Shown here one piece after another: positions 1-6,307 of a stretch of 18,948 bases of DNA. How positions within the stretch are numbered: position 1 is the first letter of the stretch; every line of letters begins with the position of its first letter. Position numbers and translations under genes: made by a program. The DNA is from Clostridiaceae bacterium (GTDB taxonomy: Bacteria > Bacillota > Clostridia > Oscillospirales > Acutalibacteraceae). The DNA lies in assembly GCA_904501685.1 (NCBI GenBank), contig CAJGBX010000014.1:1-18948 (forward strand), written 5' to 3'. The notes below the pieces were generated by a model. That model did no database searches. It was not told the DNA's origin and was given only the letters and a program-made list of their open reading frames with translations.

Positions 1-230
1 ATATTACTCTTTTTATCGGTAATATCAACTCCGTCAAAATAAATATGCCCACCTGACGGCTCCTCGAGACGGTTTAAGCAACGTAAGAATGTTGATTTAC
101 CCGAGCCAGACGGTCCGATAACAACCATAACATCGCCTTTTTTTATTTCGGCATTAATACCCTTTAAGACATCAACATTAGTGAAAGACTTTTTTAAGCC
201 TTCAACACGAATAACAACATCAGTGCTCAC
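1..230 (-). CDS. Amino-acid ABC transporter ATP-binding protein, N-terminal part only (GlnQ-like)
   Basis: This is the cytoplasmic ATPase that would drive the permease encoded just upstream. The visible 76 residues begin with GTG at 228-230 (MSTDVVIRVEGLKKSF) and include the Walker A motif GPSGSGKST at residues 39-47, followed by FLRCLNRLEEPSGG, a sequence very typical of polar amino-acid transporter ATPases (GlnQ/HisP group). The rest, with the signature and Walker B motifs, lies beyond the left edge. The GTG start is chosen because AGGAGG (revcomp of 241-246) sits 10-12 nt upstream and no ATG fits better. The gene overlaps the permease stop by 11 bp, so the two are probably translationally coupled. 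The substrate cannot be read from this part. Confidence 0.93.
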   Translation of the reverse strand, partial: MSTDVVIRVEGLKKSFTNVDVLKGINAEIKKGDVMVVIGPSGSGKSTFLRCLNRLEEPSGGHIYFDGVDITDKKSN

Positions 231-1620
231 TCTTACGCAACCTCCTTTCAAGCAATCCTACCAATTTAGTCAAAATAAGCACAATTGCTAGGTAAACTAG
301 TGCTACCGCAATCAATGGCATAAAATTACTGTACGTCAAGGAGCGTATCTTCAAACCGCCTTGAGTAAGGTCGGCAACGCCAATATAGAATGCAACAGAA
401 GATTCTTTTAAAAGTGTTATAAACTCATTTGCAAGTGATGGTAATACTGCTTTGAATGCCTGAGGAATAATAAAATAAATCATTGATTGTGCATAGTTGA
501 AGCCAAGGCTACGTCCAGCCTCCATTTGGCCCTTATCGACCGACATAATACCGCCACGTACAATTTCGGCAACATAAGCTCCACTGTTCAATCCGAAGCA
601 CAATACTGCCGAAACAAATTTCGGCAATCCAATCGGCAACAGTATTACAAAGTAAATTATTAGCAGTTGAACCATAACTGGCGTTCCGCGAACAACCGTA
701 AGATAGAATCGACAAATGCCGTCAATTATGTAAAATTTACCGGTTGTTTCGTTGGTGCAACGGATGATTGAAACAACAAATCCGAGTACAATACCCATAA
801 CACCGGCGAGACAGGTTATGGCAAGCGTTGTTCCTAAGCCTTGAACAAGATAAAGCCAATGGTCATCATTAATAAAATTGCGTTTGAATTCATCGGCAAA
901 ATCAATACACCACTTGCGTATTGCGTTACCCGTTGCAGGCTCAGAGGAATCGTAGTTATCAAATCCGAACAGATATTCAATTGAAGTTCGAATAGTGTTA
1001 TTATTGGTGATATCTACATCATTGCCAAGATACTTAACGGTCTTGACATTTTTTATATCATTAAGAACATCTACACCGCCGCCCGTCAGAGTATTTACGG
1101 TCTCATCACTTAAATAAAGCGAAAATACGCCCTTTGAAGTTTCATAAATTTTAACAGTTATGTCGCCAGAAACATCGGTAGTGTCGGCAATATAGCTATT
1201 TACATCTGAAAACAAAGATATTGATAAAGCAGTTGCATTATTCATATTGCCGCTTTCAACGTTATCAAAATACTGAGTGCAGACCTTATTAAACATATCT
1301 TCCTTGTGCGTATTATAAAGTGTTTTAATATCAACAACACTATAAGAGCAATCAACAATGACATCCTTATTAGGGCCATATTCAATACTATTTATGGTCA
1401 ACGCAAAACTATCGGCTGTTTTCTGCATGGCAACGCCTAACGTGTCGCGTGGCAACTCTTTTATGGTGTCGGATATAATTTTTTGTGCCTCATCAACCGT
1501 CAATTCATTTGAAACGCGATGAGGTATAAAGCTGATAGCAACGGTAGCCACAAAGCACACAACCAAGGCGATAGATACGCATAAAGCAATGAGTTTCTTC
1601 TTAACAAAAGATTTTTTCAT
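220..1620 (-). CDS. Amino-acid ABC transporter permease with extra N-terminal extracytoplasmic domain
   Basis: Membrane subunit of an amino-acid importer, 466 residues, about twice the usual 215-230 of HisM/GlnP permeases. Residues 11-31 form one membrane segment after a KKSFVKKK positive start. Residues 34-252 are hydrophilic and predicted outside the cell; I do not recognise this domain and it does not look like a solute-binding protein. Residues 255-460 are the permease proper, with about five membrane segments and the EAA loop at residues 352-387 (EIVRGGIMSVDKGQMEAG...). A single N-terminal anchor puts the ectodomain outside and leaves the HisM-type core in its normal orientation (N-terminus out), so the architecture is topologically coherent. 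The ATG at 1618-1620 has GGAG 7 nt upstream. The gene follows the binding protein and overlaps the ATPase gene. The transporter role is secure; the role of the ectodomain is unknown. Confidence 0.93.
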   Translation of the reverse strand: MKKSFVKKKLIALCVSIALVVCFVATVAISFIPHRVSNELTVDEAQKIISDTIKELPRDTLGVAMQKTADSFALTINSIEYGPNKDVIVDCSYSVVDIKTLYNTHKEDMFNKVCTQYFDNVESGNMNNATALSISLFSDVNSYIADTTDVSGDITVKIYETSKGVFSLYLSDETVNTLTGGGVDVLNDIKNVKTVKYLGNDVDITNNNTIRTSIEYLFGFDNYDSSEPATGNAIRKWCIDFADEFKRNFINDDHWLYLVQGLGTTLAITCLAGVMGIVLGFVVSIIRCTNETTGKFYIIDGICRFYLTVVRGTPVMVQLLIIYFVILLPIGLPKFVSAVLCFGLNSGAYVAEIVRGGIMSVDKGQMEAGRSLGFNYAQSMIYFIIPQAFKAVLPSLANEFITLLKESSVAFYIGVADLTQGGLKIRSLTYSNFMPLIAVALVYLAIVLILTKLVGLLERRLRKSEH

Positions 1621-1639
1621 TACACTTCTCCAAACAGTG

Positions 1640-1666
1640 AAAAACAGGAATGATTGCTCATTCCTG
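1640..1666 (-). terminator. Hairpin with U-tract between binding-protein and permease genes
   Basis: On the minus strand a perfect 9-bp stem, CAGGAATGA / TCATTCCTG with a GCAA tetraloop, is followed at once by five T. It lies 27 nt after the binding-protein stop and about 20 nt before the permease start. It looks like a rho-independent terminator that would be partly read through, giving more binding protein than permease; alternatively it is a 3'-end stabiliser. The structure is seen in the sequence; the effect is inferred. Confidence 0.7.
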
Positions 1667-1693
1667 CTTCACAATCAAAATATATAGTTAAAA

Positions 1694-2524
1694 TTACTTG
1701 ATGTACTTATCAACGATCGACTTAATGGTACCATCAGCAATAAGTCCAACAATAGCATCATCAATAGCCTTTTTGAGAGATGTATTACCCTTCTTAATGC
1801 AGGCAGCATAATCCTCGTCAGCATAAGAAGTTTCAAGAATCTTAAGACCCTGATTGTTAGCAACAAACGCCTTTGCAGGCTCATTATCAATAATTACACA
1901 ATCAACATCGCCACCAATAAGAGCGTTAACCGCCTCGTTGCCGGTGGTGAAGGAGTTAACTCTATCACCGAACTCATCAGAAGCATAGATGTCACCGGTG
2001 GTACCAAGCTGAACGCCAATCTTGTATTTAGCACCGTCGGCTGTAAGGTCGTCGTAAGAAGTGATCTTAGAGCCTTCCTTAACAATAATAGACTGAACAC
2101 CCTTTGCGTAGCTTATAGAGAAATCAACCTCTTTAAGACGGTCGGGAGTAACGGTCATACCTGCAAGACCAAGATCAGCAGAGCCCTGATTAACAGCTGT
2201 GATAATGGAATCGAAAGCCATGTCGGAGATTACAAGTTCAAGACCAAGCTTTTTAGCGATAGCTTCTGCAATCTCAGCGTCGATACCGACTATCTTGTCA
2301 CCATCATAGTACTCGTACGGCTGGAAATACGCGTTAGTAGCCATAGTAAGCTTGCCGGGAGTAACGGTTGTCAAAGTTGCCGTGCCCTCAGAATTGGATA
2401 CAGTTGAGGTGTTGGATGAACTGCCGGTGGTCTTGTTGTCATCTTTATTGTCTCCGCATCCAACCATAGCACAAAGGCCTAAGACCATTGTGAATGCAAG
2501 AATTATTGATAAAATCTTTTTCAT
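1694..2524 (-). CDS. Amino-acid ABC transporter substrate-binding lipoprotein
   Basis: Extracellular lipid-anchored solute receptor, 276 residues. The signal peptide MKKILSIILAFTMVLGLC ends at a lipobox-like MVGC (Cys23), followed by a Ser/Thr/Asn-rich linker. The rest is a family 3 (SBP_bac_3) type II periplasmic-binding fold: GKLTMATNAYFQPYEY, then the family signature GIDAEIAEAIAKKLG, the DMAFDSIITAVNQGSADLG segment, and GMTVTPDRLKEVDFS. The start is the ATG at 2522-2524, because GGAGG (2533-2537) stands 8 nt upstream; a longer reading from TTG at 2539 would begin inside that ribosome site. It is the first gene of the transporter operon, which has its own extended -10 promoter. The amino-acid specificity is not evident. 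Confidence 0.95.
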   Translation of the reverse strand: MKKILSIILAFTMVLGLCAMVGCGDNKDDNKTTGSSSNTSTVSNSEGTATLTTVTPGKLTMATNAYFQPYEYYDGDKIVGIDAEIAEAIAKKLGLELVISDMAFDSIITAVNQGSADLGLAGMTVTPDRLKEVDFSISYAKGVQSIIVKEGSKITSYDDLTADGAKYKIGVQLGTTGDIYASDEFGDRVNSFTTGNEAVNALIGGDVDCVIIDNEPAKAFVANNQGLKILETSYADEDYAACIKKGNTSLKKAIDDAIVGLIADGTIKSIVDKYIK

Positions 2525-2564
2525 AATACAAACCTCCAAAAATATTCAATTAAAATTTTAATTT

Positions 2565-2593
2565 AGTATATCACTATAATTTATAAATTGCAA
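2565..2593 (-). promoter_or_regulatory. Promoter of amino-acid transporter operon
   Basis: On the minus strand, -35 TTGCAA (2588-2593), a 17-nt spacer and -10 TATACT (2565-2570), preceded by TGA, which gives an extended -10 (TGnTATACT). The 16-bp palindrome AATTAAAATTTTAATT (2548-2563) covers the expected transcription start. No clear hairpin ends radA upstream, so some readthrough from radA is possible. The rest of 2594-2682 shows only AT-rich sequence, including a GTATA-TT-TATAC mini-palindrome. Confidence 0.7.
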
Positions 2594-2682
2594 GTGAAAT
2601 ATAATATTTTCGTATATTTATACAAAGAAACTTTCAGCAATTATTCAATTTACCGACGGTTCTTATATTAAAAATGTATAAT

Positions 2683-4047
2683 TTAAAAAATATTGGCAAT
2701 CGCCTCGTGTAAATTCCTGACACCGATCACTTCGATATCAACCTTGGTCTTAATCTGCTTTAAGCACGAACGCGGAACAATACAACGACCGAAGCCTAAT
2801 CGTGCTGCCTCACTTATACGGGCAGAAATTCTAGAAACCGACCTGACCTCACCCGAAAGTCCGATTTCGCCGATTGCAACTATATCATCGGGTACATTTT
2901 TATCAATCAAGCCTGATACTAGCGCCAAAGCAACCGCTAAATCAGCAGCAGGCTCGTCCAACTTTAATCCGCCGACAATATTTAAGTAGGTATCCATCGA
3001 CGAAAATCTATATCCAAATCGCTTTTCCAATACTGCTAACAAAAGGCTTAATCGGTTAAAATCGAATCCGGTTGACTGTCTTTTGGCATTACCGTAGCCT
3101 GATGTAGATACCAAGCTCTGCACCTCGGCTAAAATAGGTCTTGAGCCTTCCATAACACATGAAATACAGTTGCCTGAAACATTAGTATTACGTTCAGAAA
3201 GCAGTGCAGCTGACGGATTCTCAACCTCTGATAAGCCTATATCATTCATCTCGAATACACCGATTTCATTAGTAGAACCAAATCGGTTTTTAACCGCTCT
3301 TAAAATACGGTATGCATAATTGCGCTCACCTTCAAAATACAGTACAGCATCAACAATATGCTCCATAACCTTTGGCCCTGCAATAGCCCCGTCCTTATTA
3401 ACATGACCAACGATAATTATCGGTATATCCAGCGCCTTACCTACCCTCAACAAAAGATTTGTACATTCCCTAACCTGAGTTACACTACCCGGTGATGACT
3501 GAATGTCATTATGACTCATCGTCTGAATTGAGTCAATCATTACCACCTCGGGTTTATTAAGTTTTATATACTCGCATACCGTTTCAACATCTGTTTCGGT
3601 CATAACCGAAAGCTTACTGCTATTTACCGACAAGCGTTCAGCACGTAGCTTTAACTGCTTTGCAGATTCCTCACCAGAGACATAAAGCACAGATTTATCA
3701 TCAGCAAAGGTTCCACAGGCCTGCATAAGCAATGTAGATTTACCGATTCCGGGGTCACCCGAAAGCAATACAACCGAGCCTTTAACAAGACCACCGCCCA
3801 AAACCCGGTCGAACTCCCCTATTCCTGTTTTGTAGCGGAGCTCATCATCCGTAGTAATATCGGTCACAGGCGTTACAGAAGAAAAATTATGAGTTTTAGA
3901 GGAACTCGATACCGCAGCAATGCTTGATTTTGACTCTATTTCCTCATTTAACGTATTCCATTCCTTACACTGAGGACACTGACCGTACCATTTTGGCGAG
4001 CTATATCCGCAGTTTGAACATATATATGTAGTTTTCAGCTTTGCCAT
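2683..4047 (-). CDS. radA: DNA repair protein RadA (Sms)
   Basis: RecA-like ATPase/helicase that drives branch migration during homologous recombination and transformation; it acts in the cytoplasm on DNA. At 454 residues it is full length. The N-terminus has the four-cysteine zinc finger (C10, C13, C24, C27). The Walker A motif GDPGIGKST is at 97-105 and the Walker B segment VVMIDSIQT at 168-176. The diagnostic RadA motif KNRFG is at 253-257. The C-terminal third is the Lon-protease-like domain (VVGGLKLDEPAADLAVALAL type sequence). The ATG at 4045-4047 lies 14 nt after the stop of the amidase gene, with GGAG upstream, so it is the last gene of that operon. No convincing terminator follows. 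Confidence 0.97.
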   Translation of the reverse strand: MAKLKTTYICSNCGYSSPKWYGQCPQCKEWNTLNEEIESKSSIAAVSSSSKTHNFSSVTPVTDITTDDELRYKTGIGEFDRVLGGGLVKGSVVLLSGDPGIGKSTLLMQACGTFADDKSVLYVSGEESAKQLKLRAERLSVNSSKLSVMTETDVETVCEYIKLNKPEVVMIDSIQTMSHNDIQSSPGSVTQVRECTNLLLRVGKALDIPIIIVGHVNKDGAIAGPKVMEHIVDAVLYFEGERNYAYRILRAVKNRFGSTNEIGVFEMNDIGLSEVENPSAALLSERNTNVSGNCISCVMEGSRPILAEVQSLVSTSGYGNAKRQSTGFDFNRLSLLLAVLEKRFGYRFSSMDTYLNIVGGLKLDEPAADLAVALALVSGLIDKNVPDDIVAIGEIGLSGEVRSVSRISARISEAARLGFGRCIVPRSCLKQIKTKVDIEVIGVRNLHEAIANIF

Positions 4048-4061
4048 TTTAAACTCCTTAA

Positions 4062-4766
4062 TTATACTTCTTTATAATATTTTATAATTCCATTTGCTAT
4101 AGAAAATGCCATTTCTAATTGATATTCCGTTGTTTTAAGATTTTTTAAATCGTCATTATTACTCAAAAAGCCACATTCAACTATAACACTCGGTACCGTA
4201 GCATGATAAAGTAGGTAAATATCCTTAGTTGTTGGCTTTATAACACGCTTGTTATCGGTTTGCACATATTCAGCAACCGAACCTTGAATTGCACCTGCAA
4301 GCAAATCAGATGTATTCTGCTTAGAATAAAAAACCTGAGCCCCGTGTGGCTGAGTTGTTTGATATTTATTCATATGAATGCTTACAAAAATCGCTTTAGG
4401 GTGTTTCTTCATAAGCTCAACACGGTTTTTTATGTCACTCACTTTAGCTGAAACACCGCGGTCATTTGGGTCATTTACCGCCTTATCCTCATTTCTCACC
4501 ATAACAGTATTATATCCTAACGCCCGAAGCACTGCATCTAATTTTTGAGCAATCTGTAAATTTAAATTCTTTTCAACGGTACCGTCCATAGCGACCGCGC
4601 CACCGTCAAACCCGCCGTGGCCTGCATCAATGATAACTGTTGGAAAGTTACCTTTATTATCAGCAGAGGTTGCAACACCAAATATTTCACTCTTGAAAAC
4701 CGATAAAAATAAAACAGATATCAATACTGCAACCGCTATAAACCCACACATTGCTCTCTTAACCAT
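4062..4766 (-). CDS. N-acetylmuramoyl-L-alanine amidase, CwlD-like
   Basis: Cell-wall hydrolase that would cut the amide bond between muramic acid and the stem peptide. From the ATG at 4764-4766 it has 234 residues, close to the roughly 237 of Bacillus CwlD, the amidase that makes muramic-lactam in spore cortex. An N-terminal membrane/export segment (VKRAMCGFIAVAVLISVLF) is followed by an Amidase_3 domain with the zinc ligands in VIIDAGHGGFDGGA, a conserved Glu in TVEKNLNL, the His in SIHMN (usually SIHAN) and the catalytic Glu in VECGFLSN. An upstream start at 4898 would add 44 residues, overlap the preceding gene and lack a ribosome site, so it is rejected. The ribosome site here is weak (GGGTGAG). 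A spore role is inferred from similarity; a vegetative amidase is possible. Confidence 0.85.
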   Translation of the reverse strand: MVKRAMCGFIAVAVLISVLFLSVFKSEIFGVATSADNKGNFPTVIIDAGHGGFDGGAVAMDGTVEKNLNLQIAQKLDAVLRALGYNTVMVRNEDKAVNDPNDRGVSAKVSDIKNRVELMKKHPKAIFVSIHMNKYQTTQPHGAQVFYSKQNTSDLLAGAIQGSVAEYVQTDNKRVIKPTTKDIYLLYHATVPSVIVECGFLSNNDDLKNLKTTEYQLEMAFSIANGIIKYYKEV

Positions 4767-4822
4767 ACATACACTCACCCAAACGTAATATATGATTAAA
4801 TGATATTCAATTATAACTAACA

Positions 4823-5323
4823 TTAACGGTAAACAAATACTGATAATGCACTGCCAAAGGCAATTCCTATTATGTAAGCACTGATATTCATTAGCCAATA
4901 CTTATACTTTTTCCAACCAATATCGGTCCAAAACCGTACTATAACCGACTCTATAACCCAAACAGTAACCGTAACTACCGGAAGTACTGCAACCCACATT
5001 CTGCCTGTAATAGCAAATACAAACGGTACAATCAGCCAAAAAAAGCTTAACAGCTGACAAAACCCAAATAATATATTTACCGTGTTATATTTTACCGGCA
5101 TATTATACCTTAATTGCGCGAAAACATTATCCCGTTCCTTTTGAAGCCTTTTTGCTCCATTTCTCATAATTAAAGTAAAGCCGACGATAACGGCAACAAA
5201 ACCAATACCTATAATAAATGAGCTGCCGGCTGACACACAAACTATCCAAAGCAAAGCAATTGAAATAGGTGTCACAATTAATATACCTATAATATATAGA
5301 ACAGTTAACAGTAACCTTTTCAT
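4823..5323 (-). CDS. Uncharacterised polytopic membrane protein
   Basis: I do not recognise this 166-residue protein. It has about five hydrophobic segments: one near the start (LLLTVLYIIGILIV), a second soon after (SSFIIGIGFVAVIVG), two in the middle (ILFGFCQLLSFFWLIV, WVAVLPVVTVTVWVI) and a last one at the C-terminus (ISAYIIGIAFGSALS). A short basic loop, RNGAKRLQKERDN, lies between the second and third segments. The ATG at 5321-5323 is preferred over that at 5338, because the predicted transcription start is near 5344 and would leave the upstream ATG almost leaderless; the only ribosome-like bases (GGTGA) precede 5323. It is the first gene of an operon with the CwlD-like amidase and radA, 56 nt ahead of the amidase. 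No function can be assigned. Confidence 0.7.
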   Translation of the reverse strand: MKRLLLTVLYIIGILIVTPISIALLWIVCVSAGSSFIIGIGFVAVIVGFTLIMRNGAKRLQKERDNVFAQLRYNMPVKYNTVNILFGFCQLLSFFWLIVPFVFAITGRMWVAVLPVVTVTVWVIESVIVRFWTDIGWKKYKYWLMNISAYIIGIAFGSALSVFVYR

Positions 5324-5350
5324 ATTTTCACCAACCATTTTATATTTGTA

Positions 5351-5379
5351 ATTTTAACATAAGAAAATATTCAAGTCAA
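5351..5379 (-). promoter_or_regulatory. Promoter of membrane protein-amidase-radA operon
   Basis: Minus strand: -35 TTGACT (5374-5379), 17-nt spacer, -10 TAAAAT (5351-5356). Close to sigma-A consensus. It lies between the terminator of the yajC operon and the first gene here. Confidence 0.7.
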
Positions 5380-5381
5380 CA

Positions 5382-5396
5382 ATTTGAAATTCAAAT
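5382..5396. promoter_or_regulatory. Palindromic operator-like site
   Basis: ATTTGAA-A-TTCAAAT is a perfect 15-bp palindrome whose edge is 2 nt from the -35 box of the promoter at 5351-5379. The place and symmetry suit a dimeric regulator, but I cannot match it to a known family and it is AT-rich. Confidence 0.35.
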
Positions 5397-5446
5397 ATCA
5401 AAAACACTTCAATTTATAATTTAAAAATTTAAAATAAAAATATAGC

Positions 5447-5475
5447 AAAAACGGGCGACAGATTGTCGCCCGTTT
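5447..5475 (-). terminator. Rho-independent terminator of queA-tgt-yajC operon
   Basis: A perfect 12-bp stem AAACGGGCGACA / TGTCGCCCGTTT with a 3-nt loop (5461-5463). On the minus strand it continues into a run of five T, so it ends transcripts coming from the membrane-protein gene at 5492-5893. It isolates that operon from the next one. Confidence 0.92.
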
Positions 5476-5491
5476 AAAATCAGAAGTCAGA

Positions 5492-5893
5492 TTATATAAA
5501 TTTACTTTTGCTTCTTTTAACCGTACTAAGAAATGCACCGATTTCCGCAGTTAAAAAGCTAATCACAAGTCTTAATAAAAATACTCCGGTAAATCCGTTT
5601 TTAGTTACTGCAGCTGACACCACGGCAACCGTCAAGTAAAACAATGTACCTGCTACGGCGCCGATTATCAACACCTTGGATTTTAGCTTTTTAGCAGCAG
5701 AAAACCCACAAATAAAGGCAGAAATACTTAAAATCACAATTGCCAATATCCCTGAAATATTACCGCTTAATTTTAGTGCTGACAAGAAAAATGCCATAAT
5801 TAAAGTAAGTAAAAGTAAACATAAAAACCCTAAAATAATACCGAAAAGTACCGCTAACATAAAGCTTTTATTATCATTATTTTTGTATTGCAT
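5492..5893 (-). CDS. TIGR04086-like small membrane protein
   Basis: A 133-residue protein with four hydrophobic segments (FMLAVLFGIILGFLCLL, ISGILAIVILSISAFIC, VLIIGAVAGTLFYLTVA, FLLRLVISFLTAEIGAFL) and a basic tail. Its size, four-segment layout, GFSAAKKLKSK loop and location just downstream of yajC fit the TIGR04086 membrane protein family of Firmicutes, whose function is unknown; the family call is from memory of these traits. The ATG at 5891-5893 is chosen because the longer reading from 5935 has no ribosome site. The candidate ribosome site GGGACGG (5901-5907, read on the minus strand) is one arm of an inverted repeat with 5921-5927, so initiation may be masked by a hairpin. Confidence 0.75.
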   Translation of the reverse strand: MQYKNNDNKSFMLAVLFGIILGFLCLLLLTLIMAFFLSALKLSGNISGILAIVILSISAFICGFSAAKKLKSKVLIIGAVAGTLFYLTVAVVSAAVTKNGFTGVFLLRLVISFLTAEIGAFLSTVKRSKSKFI

Positions 5894-5900
5894 AAAAACA

Positions 5901-5927
5901 CCGTCCCAAAAAAAGTATACGGGACGG
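5901..5927 (-). promoter_or_regulatory. Hairpin covering the ribosome site of the TIGR04086-like gene
   Basis: On the minus strand CCGTCCC, then GTATACTTTTTTT, then GGGACGG. The 7-bp stem is perfect; its 3' arm is 7 nt from the ATG at 5893 and holds the only purine-rich candidate for ribosome binding. It could lower translation of this gene relative to yajC. Inference from sequence only. Confidence 0.45.
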
Positions 5928-5943
5928 CAAATCATTTTATGAC

Positions 5944-6231
5944 TTATTTATTAAGCTGTGCTTCCTCGTGAATAGTGTTTACCGTGGACAAGGCCCACTT
6001 CATAACCTTATTCTTTGAATGGTCAGCCAAGGACTCAACAACAAAATGGTCATCCTTAATAGAAACTACACGAAAAACAAAACCGCCGATAGTAACAATC
6101 TCGTCACCAACCTGAATAGAGTTTCTCTGCTCCTCTTCCTTTTTCTGCTTTTTCTTCTGTGAACGGTTCATAAAGAAAATCATACCACCGAAGATTAAAA
6201 TCATAGGTAACAATGAAATAATTCCTTGCAT
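5944..6231 (-). CDS. yajC: Preprotein translocase subunit YajC
   Basis: Small inner-membrane accessory of the Sec translocase, found with SecDF. The 95-residue length is typical. One membrane segment at residues 3-21 (GIISLLPMILIFGGMIFFM) is followed by the strongly charged RSQKKKQKKEEEQ stretch, then the conserved core VGDEIVTIGGFVFRVVSI with the family's V-T-x-GG turn. GGAGG stands 8 nt upstream of the ATG. It lies 65 nt after tgt; the queA-tgt-yajC order is the same as the well-known bacterial arrangement in which yajC and secDF follow the queuosine genes. No secD or secF is seen here. Confidence 0.96.
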   Translation of the reverse strand: MQGIISLLPMILIFGGMIFFMNRSQKKKQKKEEEQRNSIQVGDEIVTIGGFVFRVVSIKDDHFVVESLADHSKNKVMKWALSTVNTIHEEAQLNK

Positions 6232-6279
6232 TTATAATTCCTCCAAAATGTAATAAAATCATATTACTATATTTAAAAC

Positions 6280-6307
6280 AAAAAAGCAAGAACAATTTAT
6301 ATTCTTG
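6280..6307 (-). terminator. Weak terminator-like hairpin at end of tgt
   Basis: Minus strand CAAGAA, 9-nt loop, TTCTTG, then C and six T. The 6-bp AT-rich stem spans the tgt stop codon. It may reduce readthrough into yajC, but the stem is too weak to be sure. Confidence 0.3.

Noticed and set aside
4767..4898. 44-residue N-terminal extension of the CwlD-like amidase
   Set aside because: It would overlap the preceding gene, has no ribosome site, and gives a second hydrophobic stretch not expected in CwlD. The start at 4766 gives the usual length.
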